From Helicobacter sp. (lineage in GTDB: Bacteria > Campylobacterota > Campylobacteria > Campylobacterales > Helicobacteraceae), in assembly GCF_014799995.1 (NCBI RefSeq), contig NZ_JAAVGY010000058.1:1-56461 (forward strand): DNA of 56,461 nucleotides, written 5' to 3'. The stretch's first letter is position 1; each line of letters opens with the position of its first letter. Shown here piece by piece: positions 36,001-43,791 of this stretch. The notes under the pieces were generated by a model that worked only from the letters and a program-made list of their open reading frames with translations, made no database searches and was not told the DNA's origin. The translations under genes were made by a program, and so were the position numbers.

Positions 36001-38688
36001 TACCAAAATCATTCCACCGCTGACATAAGTTCCAATTTTTACGATTCCGCTTTCATCAAGATGCGCCAAATCTTCTTCGCGAATATTTGGAATATCCCTT
36101 GTAATTTCCTCCACTCCGTGCTTTAGCTCTCTTGCTTCAATTTCTTTTTCATAAATATGAATAGAAGTAAAGGCATCGTTACGAATCAGTTTTTCACTCA
36201 CTACAATCGCATCTTCAAAGTTATATCCATTCCACGGCATAAAAGCCACACGAATATTTTTGCCCAATGCCAACTCGCCTTGGTCCATATTCGGACCATC
36301 TACAATCACTTGACCCGCCTTGACTTCATCTCCTGCTTTCACGATTGGACGTTGAGAAAACGAGGTATTTTGATTGGTGCGGAGGTTTTTTTGTAAAGAA
36401 TAATGGTCAATAAATGCACCATTTTCATCTTCTCCTAAAATATAAATATTTTTAGAATCTACTTTTTCTACGACTCCTGCACGTGTAGCCTTGATTGCTT
36501 CCCAAGAATCTCTTGAGACGATTTTTTCAATTCCTGTGCCTACCAATGGAGCATCTGGACATAAAAGTGGCACTGCTTGACGTTGCATATTAGAACCCAT
36601 TAAAGCACGGTTTGCATCATCGTGCTCTAAAAACGGAATCAGACTTGCTGCAACTCCAACAACCATTCTAGGACTTAAGTCAATCAAATCTACTTTCTTG
36701 GATTCCATTAGAGCAATTTCGCCATCTTTTCGGACTTCAATCATTTCTTCTTTAATAGTTTGATTGCTTGTTAAGATTGTGCTTGCTGGCGCAATCACTG
36801 CTCCCTCTTCTTGTGTGGCTGTCAAATACACAATTTCATCGGTTACTTTACCATCTACCACCTTACGATAAGGTGCTTCAATGAATCCTAACTCATTGAC
36901 TTTTGCGTAAGTTGAGAGCGTATTAATCAAACCGATATTTTGTCCCTCTGGTGTCTCAATCGGACAGATTCTACCATAATGCGTTGGATGCACATCTCGC
37001 ACTTCAAATCCCGCTCGCTCTTTGACCAAACCACCCTCACCCAATGCAGAGAGTCTTCTTTTGTGTGTTACTTCAGAAAGTGGATTGGTTTGGTCCATAA
37101 ATTGTGAAAGTTGCCCACCTGTAAAGAATTCTAAAACCGCACCTGTTATCATTTTAGAATTTACCAAATCGTGTGGCATTAATTCCTCTAACCCTGTGCT
37201 AATCGTAGAGAGTTTATCGCGAATGGCTTTTTGCATTTTAACTAAACCTATATGCAGTTCATTTGCTAATAATTCCCCAATTGCGCGGATTCTACGATTT
37301 CCTAAATGGTCTCTATCGTCAATGCGCCCTTGTCCATTCTTAACATGGATTAAGTATCGCACGGTTTTGATAATATCTTCATGTGTTAGCACGGTAACAT
37401 AATCTGGCACGCCAATATCTAGTTTATGATTCATTTTCATTCGCCCAACACGCGTTAAATCGTAACGCTCAGGGTCAAAGAATAGTTGTTGCACAAACTG
37501 CTTCGCTGCTTCTTTGGTAACAGGCTCACCCGGACGCATAACTTTATAAATACGAATCGTTGCCAAGTCGTTTTCATTATCAATCTTTTCAGTTTGTTTC
37601 AAAAGCTTTAGCGATTCCGCATCGGCAATAAACGCATTAATGATAGAAGCATCTACGCCTGTCGCCAAATCATTGGCAATCACAAAGTCGTTAATGTTTA
37701 ATTCTGCTAATTTTTTGAGCTTGCTTTCGTCCATTAAGGTTAAAGCATCAAACAAGATTTCCCCTGTTTCTTTATCTATAATGGGTTCTGCCAAATAACG
37801 TTCCATTAGAATCTCTAACGGATATTCAATCATATTGAGTTTTTCTTCTTTGAGTGCTTTGGCTTTTTTAGCTGTTAAACGTTTCCCTGCTGCAATAATC
37901 AAATTTCCCTTAGAGTCTTTAATGTCAAACTCTACGCGTCCTACAAATTCCTCTGGGTCAAAAGCAATCAAATATTTGCCGCCCTTGCATTTGATATTCA
38001 AAAGAGGATAAAACATTTTCAAAATGTCTTGACGCGAATAACCTAATGCGCGGAATAATATTGTAACAGGCACTTTTCTACGTTTATTTACACGTACAAA
38101 TAAGGTATCTTTCGCGTCATATTCAAAATAAAGCCACGAACCCCTATCGGGAATAATTTGTCCTGTATAAACTAGCTTATTTGAAGTGCTTGTAGATTCC
38201 TCTTCTTTAAAAATAACGCCCGGGCTTCTATGCAGCTGATTCACAACCACACGTTCTACGCCATTGATAATAAAACTCGTGCGGTCAGTCATCAATGGAA
38301 TCTCGCGCACAAAAATGCTTTGCTCTTTAATATCCTTGACGCCTAGCTTCTCTCCTGTCTTTTCATCTCTCTCCCAAAGCACCAATCGGATTTTTATTTT
38401 TAAGGGAATTGAGTAAGTCAAACCTCTCTCCATAGCCTCTCTAACGGTGTAACGTGGCTTACCATACTCACAACCTGCGTATTCAAGGCTGATTCTGTTT
38501 TGTGCATCGTGTATTGGGAAAATAGATTTAAAAACCTTTTCAATCCCTGAATCGCCATTATCTTGCCCCATTAGAAAAGAATCGTAACTATTTCTTTGTA
38601 ATTGGAGCAAATTAGGAACAGCAATATTTTGAGGGATTTTCGTAAAATCAACTCTTAATCTATTTCCGGATTTTAAACTTACTGGCAT
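30043..38688 (-). CDS. rpoBC: Fused RNA polymerase beta-beta' subunit
   Basis: One frame of about 2,881 residues from ATG 38688 (GAGGTAA upstream, [11 protein letters not shown]). Residues 1 to about 1,380 are RpoB: [13 protein letters not shown] and [14 protein letters not shown] in the rifampicin pocket (wild-type residues), [12 protein letters not shown], and [20 protein letters not shown]. A short linker with [19 protein letters not shown] leads into RpoC: zinc-binding [19 protein letters not shown], catalytic [16 protein letters not shown], and the second zinc site ([11 protein letters not shown]). The lineage-specific fusion is well known in Helicobacter and Wolinella and gives a single beta-beta' chain. 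It follows rplL with a hairpin between. Confidence 0.99.
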   Translation of the reverse strand: [2881 protein letters not shown]

Positions 38689-38734
38689 ATTTATTACCTC
38701 ATATATCAATGTAGAATTTTGGAAGAAAAATGAA

Positions 38735-38753
38735 AGGGAGAAAAAATCTCCCT
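38735..38753 (-). terminator. Attenuator-like hairpin between rplL and rpoBC
   Basis: AGGGAG/CTCCCT stem with an AT loop, followed on the minus strand by TTCATTTTTC. Its place between rplL and rpoBC parallels the partial terminator that lowers polymerase expression relative to L7/L12 in E. coli. Confidence 0.55.
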
Positions 38754-38757
38754 AAAA

Positions 38758-39132
38758 TTATTTAATATCGACTTTAGCACCTGCTTCTTCAAATTTAGCT
38801 TTGATTGCATCAGCGTCTTCTTTTTTGATGCCCTCTTTAACGGTAAATGGAGTTTTTTCTACTGCATCTTTTGCTTCTTTCAAGCCAAGACCTGTTACCT
38901 CACGAACGACTTTAATTACATTGATTTTCTTATCACCACTATTGGTTAAGATAACATCAAATTCAGTCTTTTCTTCAGCAGCGGCTGCACCACCACCTGC
39001 AACTGCACCGGCTACAACTGTTGGAGCAGCAGACACACCAAATTTTTCTTCAAACGCTTTTACAAGCTCTGAAAGTTCCATAACAGAAAGATTTCCGATA
39101 TATTCTAATACATCTTCTTTTGAAATTGCCAT
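38758..39132 (-). CDS. rplL: 50S ribosomal protein L7/L12
   Basis: Encodes 124 residues: an N-terminal dimerisation domain (LEYIGNLSVMELSELVKAFE), a flexible Ala/Gly hinge (VAGAVAGGGAAAAEE), and the factor-binding C-terminal domain (GLGLKEAKDAVEKTP). Present in multiple copies on the ribosomal stalk bound to L10, whose gene lies just upstream (17-base gap). Confidence 0.99.
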   Translation of the reverse strand: MAISKEDVLEYIGNLSVMELSELVKAFEEKFGVSAAPTVVAGAVAGGGAAAAEEKTEFDVILTNSGDKKINVIKVVREVTGLGLKEAKDAVEKTPFTVKEGIKKEDADAIKAKFEEAGAKVDIK

Positions 39133-39149
39133 AATTTTCTCCTAAAATT

Positions 39150-39632
39150 TTATTCCGCTTCTTTTTGTTTGCGCAAATTATCCAACCCTGTAACAAAGTA
39201 ACGAGCAGGAGCAGTCCAAACGGACAACAACATACCGATAAGTTCTTCTTTGGAAGGCAATTTTGAAACGGCTTCAATATGTTTTGCATCTACAATTTCG
39301 CCTTCAAAGTAACCTGATTTTACTACAAGCTTGCCACCCACAGAATCCGAGAATTTACAAATTGTTTTTGCGAGTGAAATTTGGTCTTCACCCCAAGCAA
39401 AAATATTATTCTCTTTTAACTCTAATCCCTCAACTCCAAAGTTTTTAAGCGCAATTAGTGCAAGAGTGTTTTTGATGACTTGAACTTTCACTTTTTGTTC
39501 TCTTGCGTTTGCTCTTAAAGTTTCTAATTGTTTGACGGTTAATCCTTTGTAATCACAAACCGCAATGGCATTAGAAGCCTTAAACTCGGTAGTAAGATTC
39601 TCAATTAGAGCAGTCTTTTCTGCTTTTGTCAT
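39150..39632 (-). CDS. rplJ: 50S ribosomal protein L10
   Basis: Encodes 160 residues: AVCDYKGLTVKQLETLRANA in the rRNA-binding domain and a C-terminal helix that anchors L7/L12. L10 normally represses its own operon by binding the leader; a matching leader structure lies directly upstream. Confidence 0.98.
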   Translation of the reverse strand: MTKAEKTALIENLTTEFKASNAIAVCDYKGLTVKQLETLRANAREQKVKVQVIKNTLALIALKNFGVEGLELKENNIFAWGEDQISLAKTICKFSDSVGGKLVVKSGYFEGEIVDAKHIEAVSKLPSKEELIGMLLSVWTAPARYFVTGLDNLRKQKEAE

Positions 39633-39641
39633 TTCAACCTC

Positions 39642-39703
39642 CTTTCAGACGAAAGACTTATATGGGGTAAGTTTTAAGCATTCGCCCCCATAGTCATTAG
39701 TCT
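39642..39703 (-). promoter_or_regulatory. L10-type autoregulatory leader candidate
   Basis: On the minus strand AGACT(39703-39699)/AGTCT(39658-39654) and ATGGGG/CCCCAT stems are separated by unequal internal loops, as in L10-binding kink-turn leaders. A second small hairpin, CTTTC-GTCT-GAAAG, hides part of the rplJ ribosome-binding site GAAAGGAGG and shares two bases with the outer stem, so the two cannot fully form together. That would give a simple switch. Regulation is inferred from family knowledge. Confidence 0.55.
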
Positions 39704-39723
39704 AAGATAAAAACAAGAATAAA

Positions 39724-40428
39724 TTATTTCATATCCATTAATTCTTGAGCATCTAATGTCAAAGATGGGCTCATAGTTAAAGAGATTGTCGCATTTTTAA
39801 TATACTTACCTTTAGCACTTGCAGGTTTTTGCTTATTGATATTTTTTACCAATGCAATAATGTTTTCTTCAAGTTTTTTCGCTTCAAAACTTGCTTTACC
39901 CACAGGAGCATGCACAATACCCTTTTTATCCACACGATAATTAACTTGCCCACTTTTTGCGTTGCTGACTGCTTTGGAAATATCCATTGTAACAGTGCCT
40001 GTTTTAGGATTCGGCATCAAGCCTTTTGGTCCTAGTATTCTACCTACTTTACCCACAAGAGCCATCATATCTGGTGTTGCAATCACCATATCAAAGTTCA
40101 AATCTCCACCTTTAATTTGCTCTGCCAAATCTTCATCTCCCACAACATCAGCCCCTGCCGCTTTTGCTTCATCGGCTTTAGCACCTTTTGCAAAAACCGC
40201 TACACGCACGCTTTTGCCCGTTCCATTAGGCAATACGACTGCACCGCGAATCATTTGGTCTGCATGTCTTGGATCAACTCCTAAACTCAACGCAACCTCA
40301 ACTGTTTCATCAAACTTAGCCGATGCTAAAGATTTAACTGTTGCAGAAGCGGTTGTAATATCGTATATTTTTTTGCAATCTACCTTATTGATTAGATTTT
40401 GCATTCTTTTTGTTAGTTTTTTTGCCAT
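39724..40428 (-). CDS. rplA: 50S ribosomal protein L1
   Basis: Encodes 234 residues with the L1 signature VDPRHADQMIRGAVVLPNGTG, ATPDMMALVGKVGRILGPKG and LMPNPKTGTV. L1 forms the mobile stalk at the ribosomal E site and commonly represses the rplKA unit. The gene is 23 bases after rplK. Confidence 0.99.
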   Translation of the reverse strand: MAKKLTKRMQNLINKVDCKKIYDITTASATVKSLASAKFDETVEVALSLGVDPRHADQMIRGAVVLPNGTGKSVRVAVFAKGAKADEAKAAGADVVGDEDLAEQIKGGDLNFDMVIATPDMMALVGKVGRILGPKGLMPNPKTGTVTMDISKAVSNAKSGQVNYRVDKKGIVHAPVGKASFEAKKLEENIIALVKNINKQKPASAKGKYIKNATISLTMSPSLTLDAQELMDMK

Positions 40429-40451
40429 ATTTTATACTCCAACGCGTCTTT

Positions 40452-40877
40452 TTAATCTACAACTTCAATGCCCATACTACGAGCACTTCCCTCAACAATT
40501 TTAATTGCTGCTTCTTCTGTATTTGCATTCAAATCGTCCATTTTTGTTTTGACAATATCTAAAACTTGTGCTTTTGTAAGTTTTCCCACTTTATTTTTTA
40601 GAGGATTGTCTGAACCTTTTTGGATTCCTGCCGCTTTTTTAATCAAATCGGTAACAGGTGGTTTTTTGGTGATAAAGGTGAAACTTTTATCTTGATAAAC
40701 CGTAATAATTACGGGAATATTAAAGTTCCCCATATCTTTTGTTTTTTCATTAAATGCTTTACAGAATTCCATAATATTGACACCACGTTGACCCAATGCT
40801 GGTCCTACGGGCGGTGAGGGATTCGCTTTTCCAGCTGGAATTTGAAGCTTAAGTTCGCCAATAATTTTTTTTGCCAT
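40452..40877 (-). CDS. rplK: 50S ribosomal protein L11
   Basis: Encodes 141 residues: IPAGKANPSPPVGPALGQRG and IMEFCKAFNEKT in the N-terminal domain, KVGKLTKAQVLDIVKTKM in the rRNA-binding C-terminal domain. It lies at the GTPase-associated centre and starts 22 bases after nusG. Confidence 0.99.
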   Translation of the reverse strand: MAKKIIGELKLQIPAGKANPSPPVGPALGQRGVNIMEFCKAFNEKTKDMGNFNIPVIITVYQDKSFTFITKKPPVTDLIKKAAGIQKGSDNPLKNKVGKLTKAQVLDIVKTKMDDLNANTEEAAIKIVEGSARSMGIEVVD

Positions 40878-40899
40878 AACTTATCCTTGTTTTTAGTTG

Positions 40900-41430
40900 T
40901 TAAACTATTTTTTCCACTTGTGAATAAAGTATTTCAATCGGAGTGCTGCGACCAAAGATTGAAACATTAAGCTTTAACTTTCTGTGTTCCATATCGTATT
41001 CTTCTACGGTGCCTGTGAAGTTTGCAAAAGGTCCTTCTATGATTCGGACAACCTCGCCTGCCTCAAAAATAATTTTTGGTTTAGGAGCTGCGCGATTCTG
41101 CACTTTTTCAATAATGTGATTAATATCCGCTTCACTCAAAGGTGTAGGTTTTTTTGCCTCACCGATAAAACGACTAACTTTGGGTAAGGATTGAATAGTA
41201 TGCCATAATGCAGTGTCAAGATCTACTTTAATAAAAACATATCCCGGATAAAGACTTCTTTCGCTAATTTTTTTCTTATTGTTTTTGACTTCAATAATAT
41301 CTTCTGTTGGAACAACAATATCTGTCAATCTTTCTTCTAAATGATGTTCTTTGACGAGATTCTCAATACCACGTTTCACAGCTTGTTCGCTACCAAAATA
41401 TGTTTGAATCGCATACCAATACAATGCCAT
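40900..41430 (-). CDS. nusG: Transcription termination/antitermination factor NusG
   Basis: Encodes 176 residues from ATG 41430 (MALYWYAIQTYFG, with AGGAT upstream). The NGN domain contains LYPGYVFIKVDLD and WHTIQSLPKVSRFIGE. A KOW domain follows (FEAGEVVRIIEGPFANFTG). NusG binds the beta' clamp helices and links polymerase to Rho or the ribosome. It directly follows secE. Confidence 0.98.
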   Translation of the reverse strand: MALYWYAIQTYFGSEQAVKRGIENLVKEHHLEERLTDIVVPTEDIIEVKNNKKKISERSLYPGYVFIKVDLDTALWHTIQSLPKVSRFIGEAKKPTPLSEADINHIIEKVQNRAAPKPKIIFEAGEVVRIIEGPFANFTGTVEEYDMEHRKLKLNVSIFGRSTPIEILYSQVEKIV

Positions 41431-41446
41431 AAACAAATCCTACTAA

Positions 41447-41626
41447 TTATAAAATACTTGAAACAAAGCTACCAAGAATGAAATCAACCAATGCCAAAAA
41501 TAGAGCAATAACCGTTACAACAACAATGACAGAAATAAAAGCATTTCTTACTTGTTCTTTTGTAGGAAAGATAACTTTGGATAGTTCTTCTTTGGATAAT
41601 CTATAATAGGTAATCAGTTTTTTCAT
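41447..41626 (-). CDS. secE: Preprotein translocase subunit SecE
   Basis: A short gene read directly from the bases: 59 residues starting MKKLITYYRLSKEELSKVIF. A cytoplasmic amphipathic helix with the typical PTKEQVRNAF precedes a single membrane helix (VIVVVTVIALFLALVDFIL). This is the minimal SecE form found in most bacteria, which stabilises SecY. It sits between tRNA-Trp and nusG, the conserved order. Confidence 0.96.
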   Translation of the reverse strand: MKKLITYYRLSKEELSKVIFPTKEQVRNAFISVIVVVTVIALFLALVDFILGSFVSSIL

Positions 41627-41656
41627 TACTTTGTTTGTCTCTCTTTATTCCAAAAA

Positions 41657-41732
41657 TGGCAGGCCAGGAGGGACTCGAACCCCCAGCATTCGGTTTTGGA
41701 GACCGACGCTCTACCATTGGAGCTACTGACCT
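41657..41732 (-). tRNA. tRNA-Trp (CCA)
   Basis: Cloverleaf on the minus strand with AGGTCAG/CTGGCCT acceptor stem, anticodon CCA in TCTCCAAAA and encoded CCA end. It lies between rpmG and secE, as in many bacteria. Confidence 0.97.
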
Positions 41733-41759
41733 ATAATTTACATTGCTAAGGGAAGCCCC

Positions 41760-41930
41760 TTAGCTTTTTAACTTCACTTCTTTGTGAATGGTATGTTTGT
41801 TTAATCTTGGGCAGAACTTTTTAAGCTCCAGTTTTTCTGTTTTGGTTTTTGCATTTTTTACAGTGCTGTAATTAATGTCCCCGCATTCAGAGCATTTGAG
41901 TCCGATTTTTACACGATTACCTTTAGCCAT
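41760..41930 (-). CDS. rpmG: 50S ribosomal protein L33
   Basis: A short gene read directly from the bases: 56 residues, MAKGNRVKIGLKCSECGDIN at the start. It keeps a zinc ribbon pair at the front (CSEC) but only one later cysteine (KKFCPRLNKHTIHKE), so the ribbon may be incomplete or use histidine. It starts 8 bases after tuf, within the tuf-secE-nusG run. Confidence 0.95.
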   Translation of the reverse strand: MAKGNRVKIGLKCSECGDINYSTVKNAKTKTEKLELKKFCPRLNKHTIHKEVKLKS

Positions 41931-41938
41931 AATTGAGC

Positions 41939-43138
41939 CTATTCAATAATTTTTGTAACCACACCAGCACCCACAGTTCTACCACCTTCGCGAATCGCAA
42001 AACGTGTTCCATCTTCAAGTGCAATAGGATTGATTAATTCCACTGTGATTTTAATATTATCGCCCGGCATTACCATTTCTACACCCTCTGGCAATGCAAT
42101 AGAACCTGTAATATCTGTTGTTCTAACATAGAATTGTGGTCTATAACCATTAAAGAATGGTGTATGTCTTCCACCTTCGTCTTTGGATAGAACATAGATT
42201 TCACCCTCAAATTTTTTGTGTGGAGTAATAGAAGATGGCTTACATAGAACCATACCTCTTTCTACTTCTTCTTTTTTTGTTCCTCTTAATAGAACCCCGA
42301 CATTATCTCCCGCTTCACCTTGGTCTAGTTCTTTTCTAAACATTTCAACACCGGTTACGGTTGTTTTTTGTGTTGGGCGGATTCCTACGATTTCAATTTC
42401 ATCACCAACTTTTACGATTCCTCTTTCAATTCTTCCTGTAACAACAGTTCCACGACCTGCGATTGAGAAAACATCTTCAATTGGCATCAAGAAAGTTTTA
42501 TCAGTTTCACGCACAGGAGTTGGGATATATTCATCTACCGCATCCATAAGCTTCATAATTTTTTCACTCCACTCACCTAGATTGCCTGATTTTGCTTCTT
42601 CTAGTGCTTTGAGTGCTGAACCTGCGACAATTGGTGTATCATCGCCGGGGAATTCATAGCTTGAGAGAAGTTCTCTGATTTCCATTTCTACCAATTCTAA
42701 CAATTCTTCATCATCTACCATATCTTGTTTGTTCATAAACACAACGATATAAGGAACGCCTACTTGGCGAGACAATAAGATATGCTCTCTCGTTTGTGGC
42801 ATAGGACCATCCGCAGCAGAAACAACTAGAATCGCTCCGTCCATTTGCGCCGCACCTGTAATCATATTTTTAACATAGTCTGCGTGCCCGGGGCAATCCA
42901 CATGCGCATAGTGTCTTTTTTCTGTTTCGTATTCAATGTGTGAAGTTGCAATGGTAATACCGCGCTCTTTTTCTTCTGGAGCGTTATCAATATTATCATA
43001 ATCCTTCATTTCTGCTAGACCTTTTGTTGATAGAACAGCAGAAATCGCAGCACTTAAAGTTGTTTTACCGTGGTCAACATGCCCAATTGTTCCAATATTT
43101 ACGTGGGGTTTAGACTTGACGTATTTTTCTTTAGCCAT
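41939..43138 (-). CDS. tuf: Elongation factor Tu
   Basis: Encodes 399 residues. GTPase motifs: GHVDHGKTTL (G1), DCPGHADYVKNMITGAAQMD (G3), NKQDMVDDEEL (G4). The C-terminal domain ends REGGRTVGAGVVTKIIE. It brings aminoacyl-tRNA to the ribosome and is the first protein gene after a four-tRNA cluster on the same transcript. Confidence 0.99.
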   Translation of the reverse strand: MAKEKYVKSKPHVNIGTIGHVDHGKTTLSAAISAVLSTKGLAEMKDYDNIDNAPEEKERGITIATSHIEYETEKRHYAHVDCPGHADYVKNMITGAAQMDGAILVVSAADGPMPQTREHILLSRQVGVPYIVVFMNKQDMVDDEELLELVEMEIRELLSSYEFPGDDTPIVAGSALKALEEAKSGNLGEWSEKIMKLMDAVDEYIPTPVRETDKTFLMPIEDVFSIAGRGTVVTGRIERGIVKVGDEIEIVGIRPTQKTTVTGVEMFRKELDQGEAGDNVGVLLRGTKKEEVERGMVLCKPSSITPHKKFEGEIYVLSKDEGGRHTPFFNGYRPQFYVRTTDITGSIALPEGVEMVMPGDNIKITVELINPIALEDGTRFAIREGGRTVGAGVVTKIIE

Positions 43139-43248
43139 AAGCTTCTCCTAAATTTAAGTTAAATAGCGGTAATTCTACACTATTTTTACCAATTTTAAAA
43201 TTAAGAATCGTAACATTTTCTACAATTCCATCACAATCTTTGAAAAAC

Positions 43249-43323
43249 TGGAGCCCATAAGCGGGATTGAACCGCCGGCCTCTTCCTTACCAAGGAAGTG
43301 CTCTGCCACTGAGCTATATGGGC
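43249..43323 (-). tRNA. tRNA-Thr (GGT)
   Basis: Full cloverleaf on the minus strand, acceptor GCCCATA/TATGGGC, anticodon GGT in CTTGGTAAG, encoded CCA. Last tRNA of the cluster ahead of tuf. Confidence 0.97.
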
Positions 43324-43383
43324 ATAATAATTAAAAAGTGTTTTGCTGATTAAAATAAGATTTCGTAGAATCAGCTCCCAGTA

Positions 43384-43460
43384 TGGAGCGGGAAACGGGG
43401 CTCGAACCCGCGACCCTCAGCTTGGAAGGCTGATGCTCTAGCCAACTGAGCTACTCCCGC
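43384..43460 (-). tRNA. tRNA-Gly (TCC)
   Basis: Full cloverleaf on the minus strand, acceptor GCGGGAG with pairing TTCCCGC, anticodon TCC in CTTCCAAG, encoded CCA. Confidence 0.97.
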
Positions 43461-43468
43461 ATGGCTTA

Positions 43469-43553
<85 letters not shown>

Positions 43554-43605
43554 CCAAAATATTATCAATAAAACTGGTCAAACACTGAAAAATTATAATA
43601 AATTA

Positions 43606-43681
43606 TGGAGCTGGCAAAGGGACTCGAACCCCCGGCCTGCTGCTTACAAGGCAGCTGCTCTACCAACTGAGCTACGCCAGC
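43606..43681 (-). tRNA. tRNA-Thr (TGT)
   Basis: Full cloverleaf on the minus strand, acceptor GCTGGCG/TGCCAGC, anticodon TGT in CTTGTAAG, encoded CCA. First gene of the tRNA-tuf transcript. Confidence 0.97.
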
Positions 43682-43712
43682 ATTCTTACATTTTTCATAA
43701 AAATGAGATGAG

Positions 43713-43741
43713 ATTCTACTACTTTTTATTTTAATTGTCAA
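43713..43741 (-). promoter_or_regulatory. Promoter of the tRNA-tuf operon
   Basis: On the minus strand TTGACA (43736-43741) and TAGAAT (43713-43718) are separated by 17 bases, 31 bases before tRNA-Thr(TGT). It likely drives the four tRNAs and tuf. Confidence 0.85.
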
Positions 43742-43765
43742 TACTTTTGTTTAAAATTATTTCGG

Positions 43766-43771
43766 TATAAT
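43766..43771 (+). promoter_or_regulatory. -10 box ahead of the TonB-dependent receptor
   Basis: TATAAT preceded by T-rich sequence, 85 bases upstream of the receptor start. No properly spaced -35 hexamer is seen. Confidence 0.5.
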
Positions 43772-43791
43772 CCTGTTTGCAAATGATTTTT

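Noticed and set aside
30170..37402. Many open frames on the plus strand opposite rpoBC
   Set aside because: They mirror the coding frame of a highly conserved gene, lack ribosome-binding sites and resemble no family.
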